Source: Albugo candida
Taxonomy: Eukaryota > Oomycota > Peronosporomycetes > Albuginales > Albuginaceae
Length of the DNA: 64,000 bases
Direction: 5' to 3'
Assembly: GCA_905220665.1 (NCBI GenBank)
Contig: CAJNAR010000151.1
Coordinates: 310,001 to 374,000 of the forward strand
Shown: piece by piece, positions 1 through 11,469 of the stretch
How the letters are laid out: each line of letters opens with the position of its first letter
How positions within the stretch are numbered: the stretch's first letter is position 1
Program-made: the position numbers and the translations under genes
Notes under the pieces: generated by a model
Told to the model about the DNA's origin: nothing
What the model saw: the letters and a program-made list of their open reading frames with translations, nothing else
The model's database searches: none

Positions 1-820
1 CAAACACTTTCCAGTTCAATATATACTTAGCAAGTTTACAATACAGGACCCGATATGTGTGATATCACACTGGGTTTGGCATATGGTATCGACGGCATTG
101 AAGCATATTTATAATGCCAATTATAATACATCAATCAATTTGATGCCACAAGTTGAAATACTTGTGCTCCCAAAAAACCATGCTTTCCAAAATTGCTGTT
201 CTTCCATGTCGACGTGGCGCGACGATAAATTATTATCGGCTTTTAAGGCCTCAAGTAGGCTGAATGGGTTATAATGATTACGTTGAAGCAGTCGTTCAAT
301 GCGGCAGAACAAGTGTCGAAGCAGCGGAAGAGAACTGTTGAGAAAATGCATGCTTTTTGCTGTATGGTCATGTGCTAGGCAGGTTTGATGTGATGGTATC
401 TTCGTCCTTGCAACTAGGATCACGCGTAGGAAGCGCGTCAAGATCAAAACGAGAGATACTAACCCATCGTAGAAACTTCAATTGAGAATTGAGAAGTCTA
501 TATGTGTCTGGCTAAAGAAATCACCAGATACTTGAACAAATTTTCCCACCCAATACGATTGAATCAAACGTATCGGACACGCCATGGTTTAACCCAACGC
601 CAAGGGCAGGAATTATATACAACTACAGCGACAGGCATAATATATACCCAAAATAGAACGCTATTTTGCGTGGTGGCTTAAATATGTGAAAGTCGTGGGA
701 TTTCGCCAATTTTCAAATGAGTTGTATTCCAAGTAGCTGCGTCTCATGATGAGTAAGAACGAGAAACTGTCGGAGCCTGGATCACTTATATTGAACAACC
801 ATTATTTGAGTAATGCTACA
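1..820. other. Left-edge stretch without a convincing gene
   Basis: About 800 bases with stops in all frames apart from short frames. The only one that looks faintly protein-like is on the minus strand at 351-121, listed separately. No repeat or RNA gene was recognised. The downstream boundary is the stop codon of the serine carboxypeptidase gene on the minus strand. Confidence 0.5.
121..351 (-). CDS. Possible small protein, 76 aa, unknown
   Basis: A minus-strand frame starting with ATG at 351 would give 76 residues. The N-terminal half is basic and amphipathic (LLRHLFCRIERLL), and the C-terminal part contains EEQQFWKAWFFG. The composition is more protein-like than that of its neighbours, but I recognise no family. 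It could equally be the last exon of a longer gene: the open frame extends upstream to 447 without an ATG. Treat it as tentative. Confidence 0.25.
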   Translation of the reverse strand: MHFLNSSLPLLRHLFCRIERLLQRNHYNPFSLLEALKADNNLSSRHVDMEEQQFWKAWFFGSTSISTCGIKLIDVL

Positions 821-823
821 TTG

Positions 824-2518
824 TCACAGAGATACATTGCGTAATAAAAACTGCTTGATCATCTCAAGCGAGGCTTCAGGTTGATCTCTCGTCACAAAGT
901 GGCCCGAATTAGTCATTACAAGATATGTCAGATTTCCGGTGGCCTTAATCAATCCAGCAATTTGACCACTGAAAGCCCAAGGTTTTCGGATTGATTGCTG
1001 ATATTGAGTTGTACCAGTCCACGCAAGTCGATCAATCATGCGAGTCACACCCAGATTATTGGATAACGACCCATCGAGATTTCCAGCGTAAAACAAACAG
1101 CGATAGTGGTCCAACAAAATTCGTGTAACATCGATTGGTACATCCAAAATCTCATCAGCGAACAGGTGGCGTGCCAACGCCGGAGCACGATTTGAGATAC
1201 CAAACTGTGCTCCATCAATCGAGCTCCACGAAACACCGAGAGGAACATGTAATGCTCGACGAGTAGCATCATCGTTAAAGTAAGCGGAAAGTTGTTGTAT
1301 CGTCGTCGCATAAGGATCTCCAGATTTTCGAATATCATATATGAATGGATTCCCGGCGTTTTGGTATATCTATGTACGAATAATGAAATAAGACTTGAAT
1401 TTCGGCTTCGGGGATGAATTGACTTACTTTGGTCTGAACGGAATGACAGATACGAAAAGCATCAATGTTACGTCCTTGTCGATGGAATTCTTCGCAAGCG
1501 CTTATAGCTTGATTTGCAGCCTCAAATTCCTGAGAGTCAATGAGTCCGAGTGCTATGGCGTAATCAGGAATGGAACGAGTTTGCAAAACAGGCCATAAAA
1601 TCCCATTCCCAATGGCCAAGCCATGTAATTGTATCCTGATACTGTCACCTTCGAGCTTGTGATTTTGACGGTGTATATAGTGCGATAAATATGAGACGTA
1701 TTTTCCAGCATAGGACTCACCACATATGTAAACAGGATTGTGGAGGAAGGACGGATGCTTCTCAAAAAATAAAACAAGTGCTTGATATAGTTGCGACGCC
1801 ATCTCACTTTGAGTGTTGACGTAATCACTATCATCTCTTACATAAGAGTATCCCGTCCCCGCAGGCTGATCGATAAAAAGCATATGAGCAACATTTGTCC
1901 AAGTATTCAAGTGTGGGATCAGCTTTCCATTGGGTGTGAGGCGATAAGGACCCATTCCCGTAAGAAGGCCTACCATGGAAGATGTACCAGGTCCCCCATT
2001 GAGCCATACTAACAGAGGAGTGTCTTCATTTTTCTTTCTTGCTTGGGTCTCGAAAAACCAGTAGAAGAGATTTCTATCTTTTTCCGCATTCAATTTCAAA
2101 AGCCCTGCATACTGAATTTCTTTTGGTCTCCCAAATCCCGGTAAAAAATCCACGAGATCATCTCCTTCGTCAGAAACAAAGAGCTTCGCACCCAACGATA
2201 AAGGTGGATTGTCTGCCAAAGAAACGACTATCACAGAGGATGGAAAGGAAATTGAATAAGACTAAGGCATAAGTTACCAATCAGAGGAGTGAGATTCCCA
2301 AAGTCGGAGTGGGAAGCATCGGAAGAAGATGGAGTCGAAGGAATGATCGTCCAAGCAAGCCCGAACATAAAAAATCCAGCGACTATCCACTGAATGATAA
2401 AAGAGTCTTTGATTATCGATTTAAAGCGCTTAATATGAAGACGCATAACGGATATCGGTCGATGCAACCTGTGAGCATTCACAGGTGTCAATTCCGTCGA
2501 CCTGTAGCCATGAGCCAT
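824..2518 (-). CDS. Membrane-anchored S10 serine carboxypeptidase
   Basis: Predicted to remove C-terminal residues from peptides in the secretory or vacuolar system, as family S10 (carboxypeptidase Y/Kex1) enzymes do. Exons on the minus strand: 2518-2278, 2227-1428 and 1369-824, giving 528 aa in one frame. Introns start GTAACT and GTAAGT and end TAG. A membrane segment at about residues 37-56 follows a basic N-terminus, suggesting a type II anchor. The S10 triad is complete: Ser about 252 in GESYAG, Asp about 446 in AGNLDG and His about 504 in NSGHFV. The family motif WLNGGPGTSS lies near residue 155. The gene is divergent from the kinase gene, with 122 bp between the two start codons. The exact substrate cannot be told. 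Confidence 0.88.
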
Positions 2519-2640
2519 AGTTTGCTACGTTCGAAATTTCAATTACATGTGTACCACATAACGTCTACGGATTCCTGTGTTTTGATGTGAACGACCACTA
2601 TTCTAGTGCATTGTGGCTGAAGCGCGGGAAATTCGTGGAA

Positions 2641-4629
2641 ATGGATATGCTCATGCACGCTGCGACACTCAAACGAAAGACAAGGTCAGACGCTAAAAAG
2701 GAACGATATGAATGGAGTAGAAGAAAAGGTGTCGATTTTGGCGAATGCACACGAGCGTCAGAAGATATTTATCAAGAAACTCTCGCTAGAATCACATGTC
2801 AAGGACGTAAAACGCTGCGAAGCAGCGCACAAACACGTGCGCTTTACGTCTCTGAGTCCGAAAAGTGCCCAGATACTCCTCCACAACAGATTATGAGATC
2901 GCAATCGTCAAGAAAACGCATGATAAATTTCTCTCCTGAACGTCCACAAGCACAAAAGTTCATGTTGACAGATCCTGAATACGATGCCGAAAATATCTCT
3001 CAGAGCTGCAACATTGAAAGTAGCACAGTCGTGATGAAATCGTCGAATATTGAAAAGCCGATTTGCTCTGATTTGGCTCTTAGTCAATCCGATTTTGCTC
3101 TCAGCGAAACTTTAGAGTTTTCCACCATCCCATCGCCTCAGACAACATTACCGGCAGATACCAACGATGAGGAATTTGATGGAGTTGTGTGTTCCGCTAA
3201 AGAAACGTGCTCGATGATTTCCGATAAAGCCTGGAGCGATGGACAGGACCTTCTCAATTTTTCTCGAGAATCTCCATCAAAAGGTACAGAATTGCCCACA
3301 GACTCGGGAGTATCCCAAAGTATCGAACCGGAAGAGATAACACTTTTATCATCTTCTGAAGGCTTCACAAGCTCGTCTGTAATGGAAGATGTTGGTTTAT
3401 TCAATTGTGAGTATGACGTCGACTACTCCGGAGGAGTTTACGGTGAAGGGACAGACGGTACAGTTGTGGCAGCAATGATTCGTGGCCACAAAGTAGCTTT
3501 AAAAAAAGCAAAACCAAGTAAGGGCTTCTCACAATTTGACGCCAAACAAAGAAGTGCAGTGGAATTGTATTACTTGCGCAGAGTTAGAAATGTCCCAGGT
3601 TTTGTCCAGTGTTTAGGCGTTTGTGATGGGATTGATCATACATGTATAGCCTTGGAAGTCATGAATGGAAAACTCAGCGAATACTTACGTCGTCATGGTC
3701 AACAGATGAAAGGCTTCCAAAGTAAACGGCGGTATACGCTTCCATTTGAGACAACCAAAGCAATGATCAGACAGATATGTAAACCAATGATCATACTACA
3801 TGAACAACTAGATATTGCTCATAACGATCTGGCCTGTCGTAATATTTTACTACGAACACCGCCAAAAGGATACGAGTCAGACTGGGAGCCAATACTTAAA
3901 CTCTCCGACTTTGGACGCGTGAGAAGTCGAGAGGAAGAACCTCCGTTATTCGAAGTTCCGTTCAGCTTTTACAAAAATGTCGACATCGGCTGCTTTGCTA
4001 GGGAAATTCTATATCGTTTACTGGTTGGCGAGCCTATTCCAAAAGAGTACATGCAGACAAGATCTATTCAAAATCATGTGGAAGACATTGTAGTCGTGGA
4101 CCTTCCTTCCAATATTCATGATGCCTTGGGACCTTTCAAATCGCTTTTTTTTCGATGTAGCGGATGGGGGATACGTCCTTCTTTTCGAGAGATTCAAGAT
4201 CATTTGCAAGATTTGGAGTTTTTCGATAGCATTGGCAATAGCCCTTTTCCATTGAAACCCGATCATCCACTATCACAAGTAACAAAATCCCAAACATCTT
4301 TTTCATCTCCCGTCATTACAACAACGCAACATCGCACACGAAAAATACGAATTGAGACGCCGTCTACCCTCACTCCACAATTCAATCGAAAAAATGCAAA
4401 AGGGACAGTAAATTGGCTTAAAGCAAGATCAACGTATCGTCCGGTCGGACCACGAAAGCTTCCCATACAGAAATTGGACAAGTGCTATCGTACAAATACA
4501 TCATCTACTCAAAAAGATGAATTACGAGTCACACCTCAGTCTGCCACCAAAGCTTCCCGTCGATCGATGCAGATACTCAACAAAATCACGCAACAGCATT
4601 TGCAGAAGAAGAGAGGGCATGATGGATGA
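2641..4629 (+). CDS. Protein kinase with long N-terminal extension
   Basis: A 662-residue protein from the first in-frame ATG. The first 260 residues are Ser/Thr/Glu-rich and look disordered. The kinase domain follows: a glycine loop YGEGTDGTV near 265, the lysine in VALKKA near 287, a helix-C glutamate in AVELYYL, the catalytic loop HNDLACRNILL near 394 and SDFG near 423. The catalytic Asp, Asn and DFG Asp are present, so it should be active; HRD is replaced by HND (a non-RD type). DIGCFAREIL matches the DxWxxG helix-F region. The C-terminal 130 residues are basic and Ser/Thr-rich. The loop LACRN is seen in tyrosine-kinase-like families, but I cannot assign a subfamily or pathway. Part of the N-terminal region also reads well in another frame (2708-2896), so a missed splice there is possible. 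Confidence 0.8.
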   Translation: MDMLMHAATLKRKTRSDAKKERYEWSRRKGVDFGECTRASEDIYQETLARITCQGRKTLRSSAQTRALYVSESEKCPDTPPQQIMRSQSSRKRMINFSPERPQAQKFMLTDPEYDAENISQSCNIESSTVVMKSSNIEKPICSDLALSQSDFALSETLEFSTIPSPQTTLPADTNDEEFDGVVCSAKETCSMISDKAWSDGQDLLNFSRESPSKGTELPTDSGVSQSIEPEEITLLSSSEGFTSSSVMEDVGLFNCEYDVDYSGGVYGEGTDGTVVAAMIRGHKVALKKAKPSKGFSQFDAKQRSAVELYYLRRVRNVPGFVQCLGVCDGIDHTCIALEVMNGKLSEYLRRHGQQMKGFQSKRRYTLPFETTKAMIRQICKPMIILHEQLDIAHNDLACRNILLRTPPKGYESDWEPILKLSDFGRVRSREEEPPLFEVPFSFYKNVDIGCFAREILYRLLVGEPIPKEYMQTRSIQNHVEDIVVVDLPSNIHDALGPFKSLFFRCSGWGIRPSFREIQDHLQDLEFFDSIGNSPFPLKPDHPLSQVTKSQTSFSSPVITTTQHRTRKIRIETPSTLTPQFNRKNAKGTVNWLKARSTYRPVGPRKLPIQKLDKCYRTNTSSTQKDELRVTPQSATKASRRSMQILNKITQQHLQKKRGHDG

Positions 4630-4835
4630 TTAGTGGCTGTCAATTCAGGATGAAAACAATAAGCGATGGCACATTGTGATAACAACGCTCGTGACTTGAT
4701 GGGAATCTATCGAAGTAGTCGCTCAGTACGATTACGTCCATGTGGCCTTACAGAGCACAATTGGTTGAAAACAGATTTTATTTTGTACCAATCAGTTTTA
4801 TAATTATAACGATAATCGATAGGTGATAAAGGCAA

Positions 4836-5878
4836 ATGGATTCTTGGGGTACGATGTCCTCTCCGGAATCGCTGCAATGTACATATAAATTTTCATTCGC
4901 GTAGATGATGATGAGTATGAAGTACCAGCGTACGTGGTTTAGATTTACTACCGTAATAACCGAAAATGACAATTGGTCATGTACTCGTAATACAAGTGTA
5001 CTATCTGAAGCACCAAAAGTCAGCTGGGAGGATGAAGAAGAACCAGAGAGTAAAGAAGAAGTCAAACAAGATGTCGAAAAAAGTCTGCCCACTAAACCCA
5101 AGCAAGTAAGCTGATCTCTGTCCGCTACTGAAGATAATTAAAGCTGGGATGTGCACTTGAAGGCAAAGAAGAACAAGTTGAAAGAGCTTCGAGAGAAACA
5201 GAAACAGGATATTGAACAAACCAAGATGCTTCTACAGGCACAGACATTGGCAACTCCGGAGGAGCAAAAAGCACATGTTCAAAAGCTGGTGGAGAATGCA
5301 GACTTTGATTCCGCAGCCGATATTTTTGGTGCAGATTTCATCAGGAAGGATCGTGATTTGGAACAGGTCACCCGGGATGAGAAAAGTTCTAATAAGACTG
5401 AAAAAACTGACATTGAAGCTACTATCAGTAAAATGCGTTTGGCAACCGAAGCCGACGCAGAAAGATTAGGAAACGTGGTGGCCAGCAAGCTGATCGCATC
5501 TCCTGTACATTACATATATCAACTTGGCTCAAAAACTTGGTCTGACCGCACTATTCGTGTAGAACACAAAATCCGCCCTGAGCTGCTTGAAGCTGATCAT
5601 TACCAGAGGTTCGACGAATCTGACAGCAGAAGATATGAAAGAGCTGACAACGATTATCAATGTAAGCGCCCACCGACGGTGATGAGTCAAACTAAACGAC
5701 TCCGCATTTGCAGGTGATCAAAAACGACAAAATTGCCGCAACGAAACCGAAAGGAAAAAAGAAAAAGCAAACAGGAAAGCAAGGATATACTAAAGTAGAA
5801 TATGGGAAGGATGCGGACGGGCTGAACGATTACATTGACAATTATGATGAGTTTGATCAATTCGATGAATTCATGTGA
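4836..5878 (+). CDS. EIF3J: Eukaryotic translation initiation factor 3 subunit J
   Basis: The loosely bound eIF3 subunit that helps place mRNA in the 40S decoding centre and takes part in recycling. Six exons were needed: 4836-4848, 4905-4929, 5024-5105, 5163-5504, 5563-5661 and 5714-5878, giving 241 aa in one frame (human eIF3j is 258). Family signs are the acidic, Trp-containing N-terminus (MDSWDDDEYEVPAWEDEEEP), then a Lys-rich helix (KKNKLKELREKQKQ), an AADIFG segment, the conserved LTAEDMKELTTII and a Lys-rich C-terminus ending in an acidic, Phe-rich tail (DEFDQFDEFM). The first two exons are only 13 and 25 nt. Every junction restores both frame and family motif, which supports the model. 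The gene is convergent with the GH5 gene, with 131 bp between stop codons. Confidence 0.85.
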
Positions 5879-6009
5879 AGGAAATAGAGTCATCCCAACT
5901 GATCGCCATGTCCTTCTCGTTGAAGCGTTCTGAGATGTTTTTGTAAGCGCGCAAAACTTTTCAAATCCCAGCACCATTCCTTCGAGCGCAAGCACTGCTA
6001 GATACTGTT

Positions 6010-7911
6010 TTATCTTGAGCTGTCATCACTAAAGCAAGGAAGCTTTTGGAGATGCCGCATGGAATCCATTTTACGTAAAGCTTGGAGATAATTCTCATCA
6101 GCTGACAACCAGTCTGCCTTGAGTAAGCCTTCCTTGAAATCTCCGTATTCTTCTGGCCTGCTGTACTGGAATATACTTTCTGGATTTAATGACCACACGA
6201 ATCCTCCAGCCCAATCGGGACTACTGATTATATCGATGATGATGTCAAGTGTCCGCTGAGTAGTTTTTTTCGGGTGTTGATCCTTCGAGTATAAACCACC
6301 AAATTCGCCCATGAGCAATGCAGGACCAGATTTAGAAGCCAGAAAGCCAAACATACTTTCCATCGTTCCTTCGATACGCTTCCTCAAAGTTTTGTTGGAG
6401 AGCTCGATATACGCATCTAGCAAGCCTGTGGTCTCGTCTCTATGCGGCTGAGCATAGAAATAATCCTGTGGGTACACAGATGAGGAGTAATAGTGGGGAG
6501 CCCAAACGAGTTTTTGATGATGGTTAAAATGCACACCAATATTTTTAGCTCCGGCTAGACCACCTCCATACCAGTCATTGTATTCTATGAGTTTTCCGTC
6601 AATAATGGCTTCTCGACTTTCAAACACTCCTTCGACGAATGCGAGCCACTTCGAACAGCCTGCGAGCATTCGATTTCCGATCGTTTCAGCTGCTTTAACG
6701 AAATCTGTCTCAGTTCCATCGCCCCATGTTGCTTCAAACGGCTCATTTTTCAAATCAACACCAAGCACGTTCCAATACTCATCGCTGCATAAGTTTGAAG
6801 TCACAAGGTCCACCGCTGTGAGGTAGTCTTTGTAGGAAATCTCTTCGTTGTACCAGAGACCACCAGTGTCCGCAACAGTTAGGGTGTGTAAACTAAGAAC
6901 CACGGATATTTCGCGATATTGTAGTGCTCTGATGATGCTTTTCAATAACGAAAAATAGCTGCTAATTGATATTGCACGATTTTCATTGCGATTAATCAGA
7001 GTTGGGTTGGGTGCTTGATTCGTTAGAATATGTTGTATCATTAAAGGCAAGCGAACGGAATTAAAGTTGTTGCCGGACAAGAACGCAGCGATCTGATACT
7101 AAATTTAATCAGGATTGTCATGGAAGAGATCAAACGTGATTTGAGCTAAGACACATACTGCGGTCGTTCCATTATTTGTATTTTGCCACAATCCAAACGG
7201 AATAGCATTCAATCTGAAGAAAACACGCTTAATCCAGATAGAGTTGGCGTGCAATGACATACTCTTCCATTCCGAACCTAATATCGACATCACATCATAA
7301 CGAAACAGATTCATACTGCAGCAAAGTGACTCACCAGTTGATGCCTTTGATAGTAAATGGCACTTCTGTTCCATTATCAGCTACTGCATATAATTTTCCA
7401 TTCTTACTCAAATAATTTGGCAACTTGCAATCTGTTCGTTGCAATCAAACTCAATCCATCTGTTGCGTGACGTCAGATCAAAAGCGGTACCTGTTGCCGG
7501 ATACTGCTTGGGGTTTCCAATAATACCATCATCCGATACTAGATCAGGCACATCGAGTTCTGATCCACCGCGTATTTTGTGACGATTGAATTTGAAACGC
7601 GCAGCTCTCCGTGCTTGCTCCTGCCGGGCTTGCCGATTTTTGTATGCACCAAATGGAATGAAAAAAATCACAGCGCCAAGAAGTAGCAGCAATAACGTGA
7701 GCCCGGGCCAGGTGCGGATTCTACCCTTATACTTTGTTGGTTCCAGGGAAGTGCGAATATTGTCATCAATACAAGATGCGCGAATGATACCGTTCGTTTC
7801 GGTCAAAATGCTCATTGACGGACGCGGTGAATTAGCTTCTGTTGACAGGCAGCTGTACCGATACAAAGAGAGCATTTCTTTTTCAATTAACGAGTCACGT
7901 GGGTACGGCAT
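6010..7911 (-). CDS. Membrane-anchored glycoside hydrolase family 5
   Basis: A predicted beta-glucanase or cellulase-type enzyme acting at the cell surface, on host or own-wall glucan. Exons on the minus strand: 7911-7491, 7431-7335, 7277-7263 (15 nt), 7213-7159 and 7098-6010, giving 558 aa. A single membrane segment (about residues 69-90, Leu-rich) after a 68-residue N-terminus indicates a type II protein with an extracellular catalytic domain. GH5 signs are GINWFGMEE and VPFGLW-like sequence near 165-180, SVRLPL, the acid/base Glu about 315 in KNEPFEATWG and the nucleophile Glu about 461 in MGEFGG. Both catalytic residues are kept. The 15-nt third exon is required to join GINW to the FGME motif. 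Subfamily and true substrate cannot be read from sequence alone. Confidence 0.87.
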
Positions 7912-10068
7912 CCTTCGTTGTTTAGCTCAAAGCGAGTATACCGATTTTGATAAAAAAAAGTGATCTGAAATTTACTTACTAAAAATCGTTTACACTTACG
8001 AGCTAGTCACAGTGATCGACTAATATACTCAGTGTCGTAAGCCTACAATGTCATGTCTAGCCATGGCGTGTGTAGTCAAGTAAAAGAAAAGCGTACTTCT
8101 CTCAACCACTTCTTTGCACGACTTCATTCGCCATTGACTGCTCAGTCTACTGACTAAGCGTCTCATACTTCCGACGCTGGAGAATAGAAAACTCAGTCGG
8201 GATGACACGAGTTTCCATGCCCATCCGCAAGCGAGTCTTATTACGTGCAAAATCGTGACATTGATATACAGCTACATTAGTAATTAGCTCAATGCCTACT
8301 AGGGCGCAAGAAACTTGATGTTGTACCAGTCAATACTCAATCGAAGTGAAAGATATGCTATAAATCTGTATGCATGTAAAACGAATATGACGAACAGGTT
8401 ACACCTTTCGGTCGTATTTGACAGACAGTTCCTCTATTGGAATCTCAGCGCTCGGGTGAGGATGAAAGCACAGGCAGCCGCAAAAGAAGGATCAAACGGT
8501 ACCGACACCTTTTTCGATTTTAAAACGGATCGGTTGAACCCCACCTCCCTTATAGGTGTTAGTCTATGCGTGAGGCCAAAAGAAATGTCTCACACGTCTT
8601 TTTGAATTATGCGGAGGCCATTTACACCTTGTATCCACGCAAGCGTATTGCCAGTGCTTGGTGTTAGCTCCCTCACCTAATAATTTGAAAACATCACTAC
8701 AAGCAGGTTAAATGATAATTGCCATTGGTAATCTTGCAATGTGTCCGAGGTCTGTTCGAGCACAGAGTAAAGTACGCATTCCCACCATCATTATTTATTT
8801 ATTGGGGTAGATAACTTGACGCTGACTCAATGATTACACATAATCTCAAGGCGCAAAATGCCGTGAAAGCTAAAGGGTAAATACCTCGATCCAAAAATTA
8901 CTTTTATAGGACTGCGTGCATCAGCCTGTCTACATCCAGCAATATCTCGTCAATAAAGTCGCCAGGGACCCACTCGGGACTATATTCTTATCTCAGGCGA
9001 CCTGTTTCATCGTATATTCCGAAAGAGGGAGGATATGCTTGAGCTTGGTACAGCAGAAATTATCTGATACAAGGGATCAGACACCCTTATTGACAAGCGT
9101 CTTGGAGCACATGATCGAACCGACACCGAAAGTTGGGTTGATTTCACGTTGATCTTTCAATATGCTTTAGTAAGTAGTTTTTTGGATGCATCATGTGTTA
9201 AGCACACTTGTACGGAAGCACTTTAGCCGTTTGGAATGCCAAAAATCCTTACTTAATTCAAGCGGAGAAATGATGCATTTTTATATTCCATCAAATCGAA
9301 TGAATGCCTACTACATCAGGGTTGTGCGTATCGCTCGAAATACAGCCACAACAGCTCAGGAGACTCGAAATCAGGTGATCGGCACAATGACTTTTGTGGA
9401 ATAATGCGGCTTCACCTCTAGCTCCGAGAGAATGTCGAAAATGTTTGCAAATATACCTCCATTTTGACCTAAACGTCCAACTATCTCAATAATCACTCAA
9501 GGTTATGTATTTGATACAAGCAATAAAATCAAAGGAGGGTGATGATGCTTGCGAATGCTTCTGCTTGCAATTAGATTGCATTGGCATTCCCGCCCCCATT
9601 CACTGAGTATTAGTAAAATTGGTGGAGAATCGACGAAATACTTTCCACTTTTCCCATCGTGCCAACGACAGCTACTGGGTCAAATTCTCATCAGCGTGAA
9701 GCAACATACTCTTATTATAATACGATGCATTCTCTTACTGGATCAGCACTTCACCACCATACATATCGCTGCGCTGAGATCAAGCTAAATTTCTGCGGTA
9801 AGTAGCTTCAAAAAGTGATCAAAAATGCAGGTATATTTGCACACAGTCTTGCCATTCTCTCGGCGATAGAGGTGAAGCCGCATTATTTCCACAAAAGTTA
9901 TCCTGTGCATGTTCCATCGATCAGAAACTCATTTCGTCCATCATAATGACTAGAGATTTTTATAGAATCACAGGGATTATACGATAAACTCATACCGAGA
10001 TATGTGGCACGGCTTTATTATTCTGATCCATACGTTCATCTGCCATCACTTGACAATTTTCGTTTGGC
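7912..10068. other. 2.1-kb stretch with no recognised gene
   Basis: Only short frames (under 100 codons) on either strand, none with a recognisable motif, conserved composition or plausible splice chain. It is the longest such stretch in the left half and contains the inverted repeat at 9390-9900. A degraded transposon is possible, but no transposase or reverse-transcriptase motif was seen. Confidence 0.6.
9390..9900. repeat. Inverted repeat, about 80-bp arms, 350-bp spacer
   Basis: The left arm at about 9390-9468 and the right arm at about 9822-9900 are reverse complements with few mismatches. The shared core AATGCGGCTTCACCTCTA is followed by CCGAGAGAAT and then TGCAAATATACCT. The arms enclose about 350 bases with no gene. 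The similarity weakens outward. This fits a miniature inverted-repeat element or the ends of a deleted DNA transposon; no clean target-site duplication was seen. Confidence 0.75.
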
Positions 10069-11469
10069 ATGAGGTATATCGCTACCATCTCGATCTTACT
10101 AGCACTTGCGAGCATTCATTGCACGAATTCCAATCTTGCCAAGCAAGATGTAATACTATTTGCAGACCAAAAAGCAACAAATTTGATCGCATTCTTGATG
10201 TACGTTGTTCGAAATAGTGAACGCATCGCAATGATCGGCTTCCAATACCACAACAGTCCAAATAAGATCGCAATTACCGACTTTATAAGAAATTGTGGCA
10301 TCGATTTGATCGATAAGCTCTTTTTTGTCAAAAATCCTGGTGAAGTAATCGAACCAAATAAAGATGCTCAAACATTCATCACACATCTTTCCAATCTCGC
10401 TTCGAGTCGAGATAAACTTGTAATCGTTTGTCTAGCCGATATCGCTGAATTTATGGAGCTTGTCCAAGATAAAGTTCAATTCCACCCCAGATCATTCGCT
10501 GCGATGTATGCACTGCTAAGTCCAGACATCACGCCATCCGGTGTGGCTATGAACACCTCCATTTCTCTAAAACCCAAGAAACAATGGCATCTTAGTGGAC
10601 TACGTGTGGTCCTTATCCCCAGTGACTATCACCATCATCACGAGGATGCGCCAATCAAGATGTACGAAGAATCACTTGAGAGCTTTGCATCAACTTTGAA
10701 AAGGCGAATCGATGAGGGACTCGTGCTTCCTGGGAGTCCCATCCTTTTCACACACAGCCAACTATTTGATTATACGGTGGATAATTTAGCGCAATCGGGT
10801 GCACTCTTCCTCGTTGCAGTCTTACTGACGGGGGCCGATGAAGATTGCCAGCCTTTGCATCAGCTGAGGAACAAAGCTAACTTTCTCGAAGCAGTGCAAG
10901 CCCTCGGTGGCGATGGATCGACCGCTTGTATTCCTCGTCTTTCAAAAATACACATTCTCGAAGATACCCTCCTCTTATCGCTAGAAACATTCAAATTTCT
11001 TCCGATCAATGGTGTCTATCCCCAAAACCAACTAAGCATTCTAAATAGAAACTACATTGAGCATTTGCGGATTCTACAGAAAAATATACAAGCGGTACAT
11101 CATTTACAGCTACATATTTCCAAGCTGGGGGCAATGACGCTCTCCAAAGACGAAAAGGTCTCTTACCAACTCGTTCAAACACGATTGAAAAAATTGCAGG
11201 AAGCTCTCGTAGAGACAGAACGAGTGATGCGGTCTGAAAATGCGATGAATGTAATAAAGAGTGTTACGAAGCTGGCTGAGATAAATCGAAATATCAGAGC
11301 TCAGAAAGAGAAAAAATTGCTTCAACTCGAACAAAAATTGGAGGAGCTCACTCGTGGAAGCGATATGGAAGAATTTGCGCGTCGCTGGGACAAAATAAAC
11401 GCAAAAATGCAAAAAGATTCACATCTCGAGGATGAGGCTATTGGATCTTCCCATCACGCAGAATTCTGA
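10069..11469 (+). CDS. Secreted protein of unknown function, 466 aa
   Basis: A single-exon gene. Residues 1-19 are a good signal peptide (MRYIATISILLALASIHC), so the protein should enter the secretory pathway. The middle part is a mixed alpha/beta-looking region with hydrophobic strands (KLVIVCLADI, GLRVVLIPSDY) and a His-rich YHHHHED turn. Residues about 330-445 are Lys/Glu/Gln/Leu-rich and look like coiled coil. No retention signal, catalytic motif or known effector motif (RxLR, LFLAK, CHxC) was seen. I recognise no family. The upstream 2 kb is gene-poor. Possible roles are an ER-lumen or secreted structural protein, but none is supported. Confidence 0.7.
   Translation: MRYIATISILLALASIHCTNSNLAKQDVILFADQKATNLIAFLMYVVRNSERIAMIGFQYHNSPNKIAITDFIRNCGIDLIDKLFFVKNPGEVIEPNKDAQTFITHLSNLASSRDKLVIVCLADIAEFMELVQDKVQFHPRSFAAMYALLSPDITPSGVAMNTSISLKPKKQWHLSGLRVVLIPSDYHHHHEDAPIKMYEESLESFASTLKRRIDEGLVLPGSPILFTHSQLFDYTVDNLAQSGALFLVAVLLTGADEDCQPLHQLRNKANFLEAVQALGGDGSTACIPRLSKIHILEDTLLLSLETFKFLPINGVYPQNQLSILNRNYIEHLRILQKNIQAVHHLQLHISKLGAMTLSKDEKVSYQLVQTRLKKLQEALVETERVMRSENAMNVIKSVTKLAEINRNIRAQKEKKLLQLEQKLEELTRGSDMEEFARRWDKINAKMQKDSHLEDEAIGSSHHAEF

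Noticed and set aside
7912..9380. Several frames of 60-96 codons, for example 8315-8605 and 8916-9152
   Set aside because: No motifs, no splice chain, no conserved composition; the lengths are those expected by chance.
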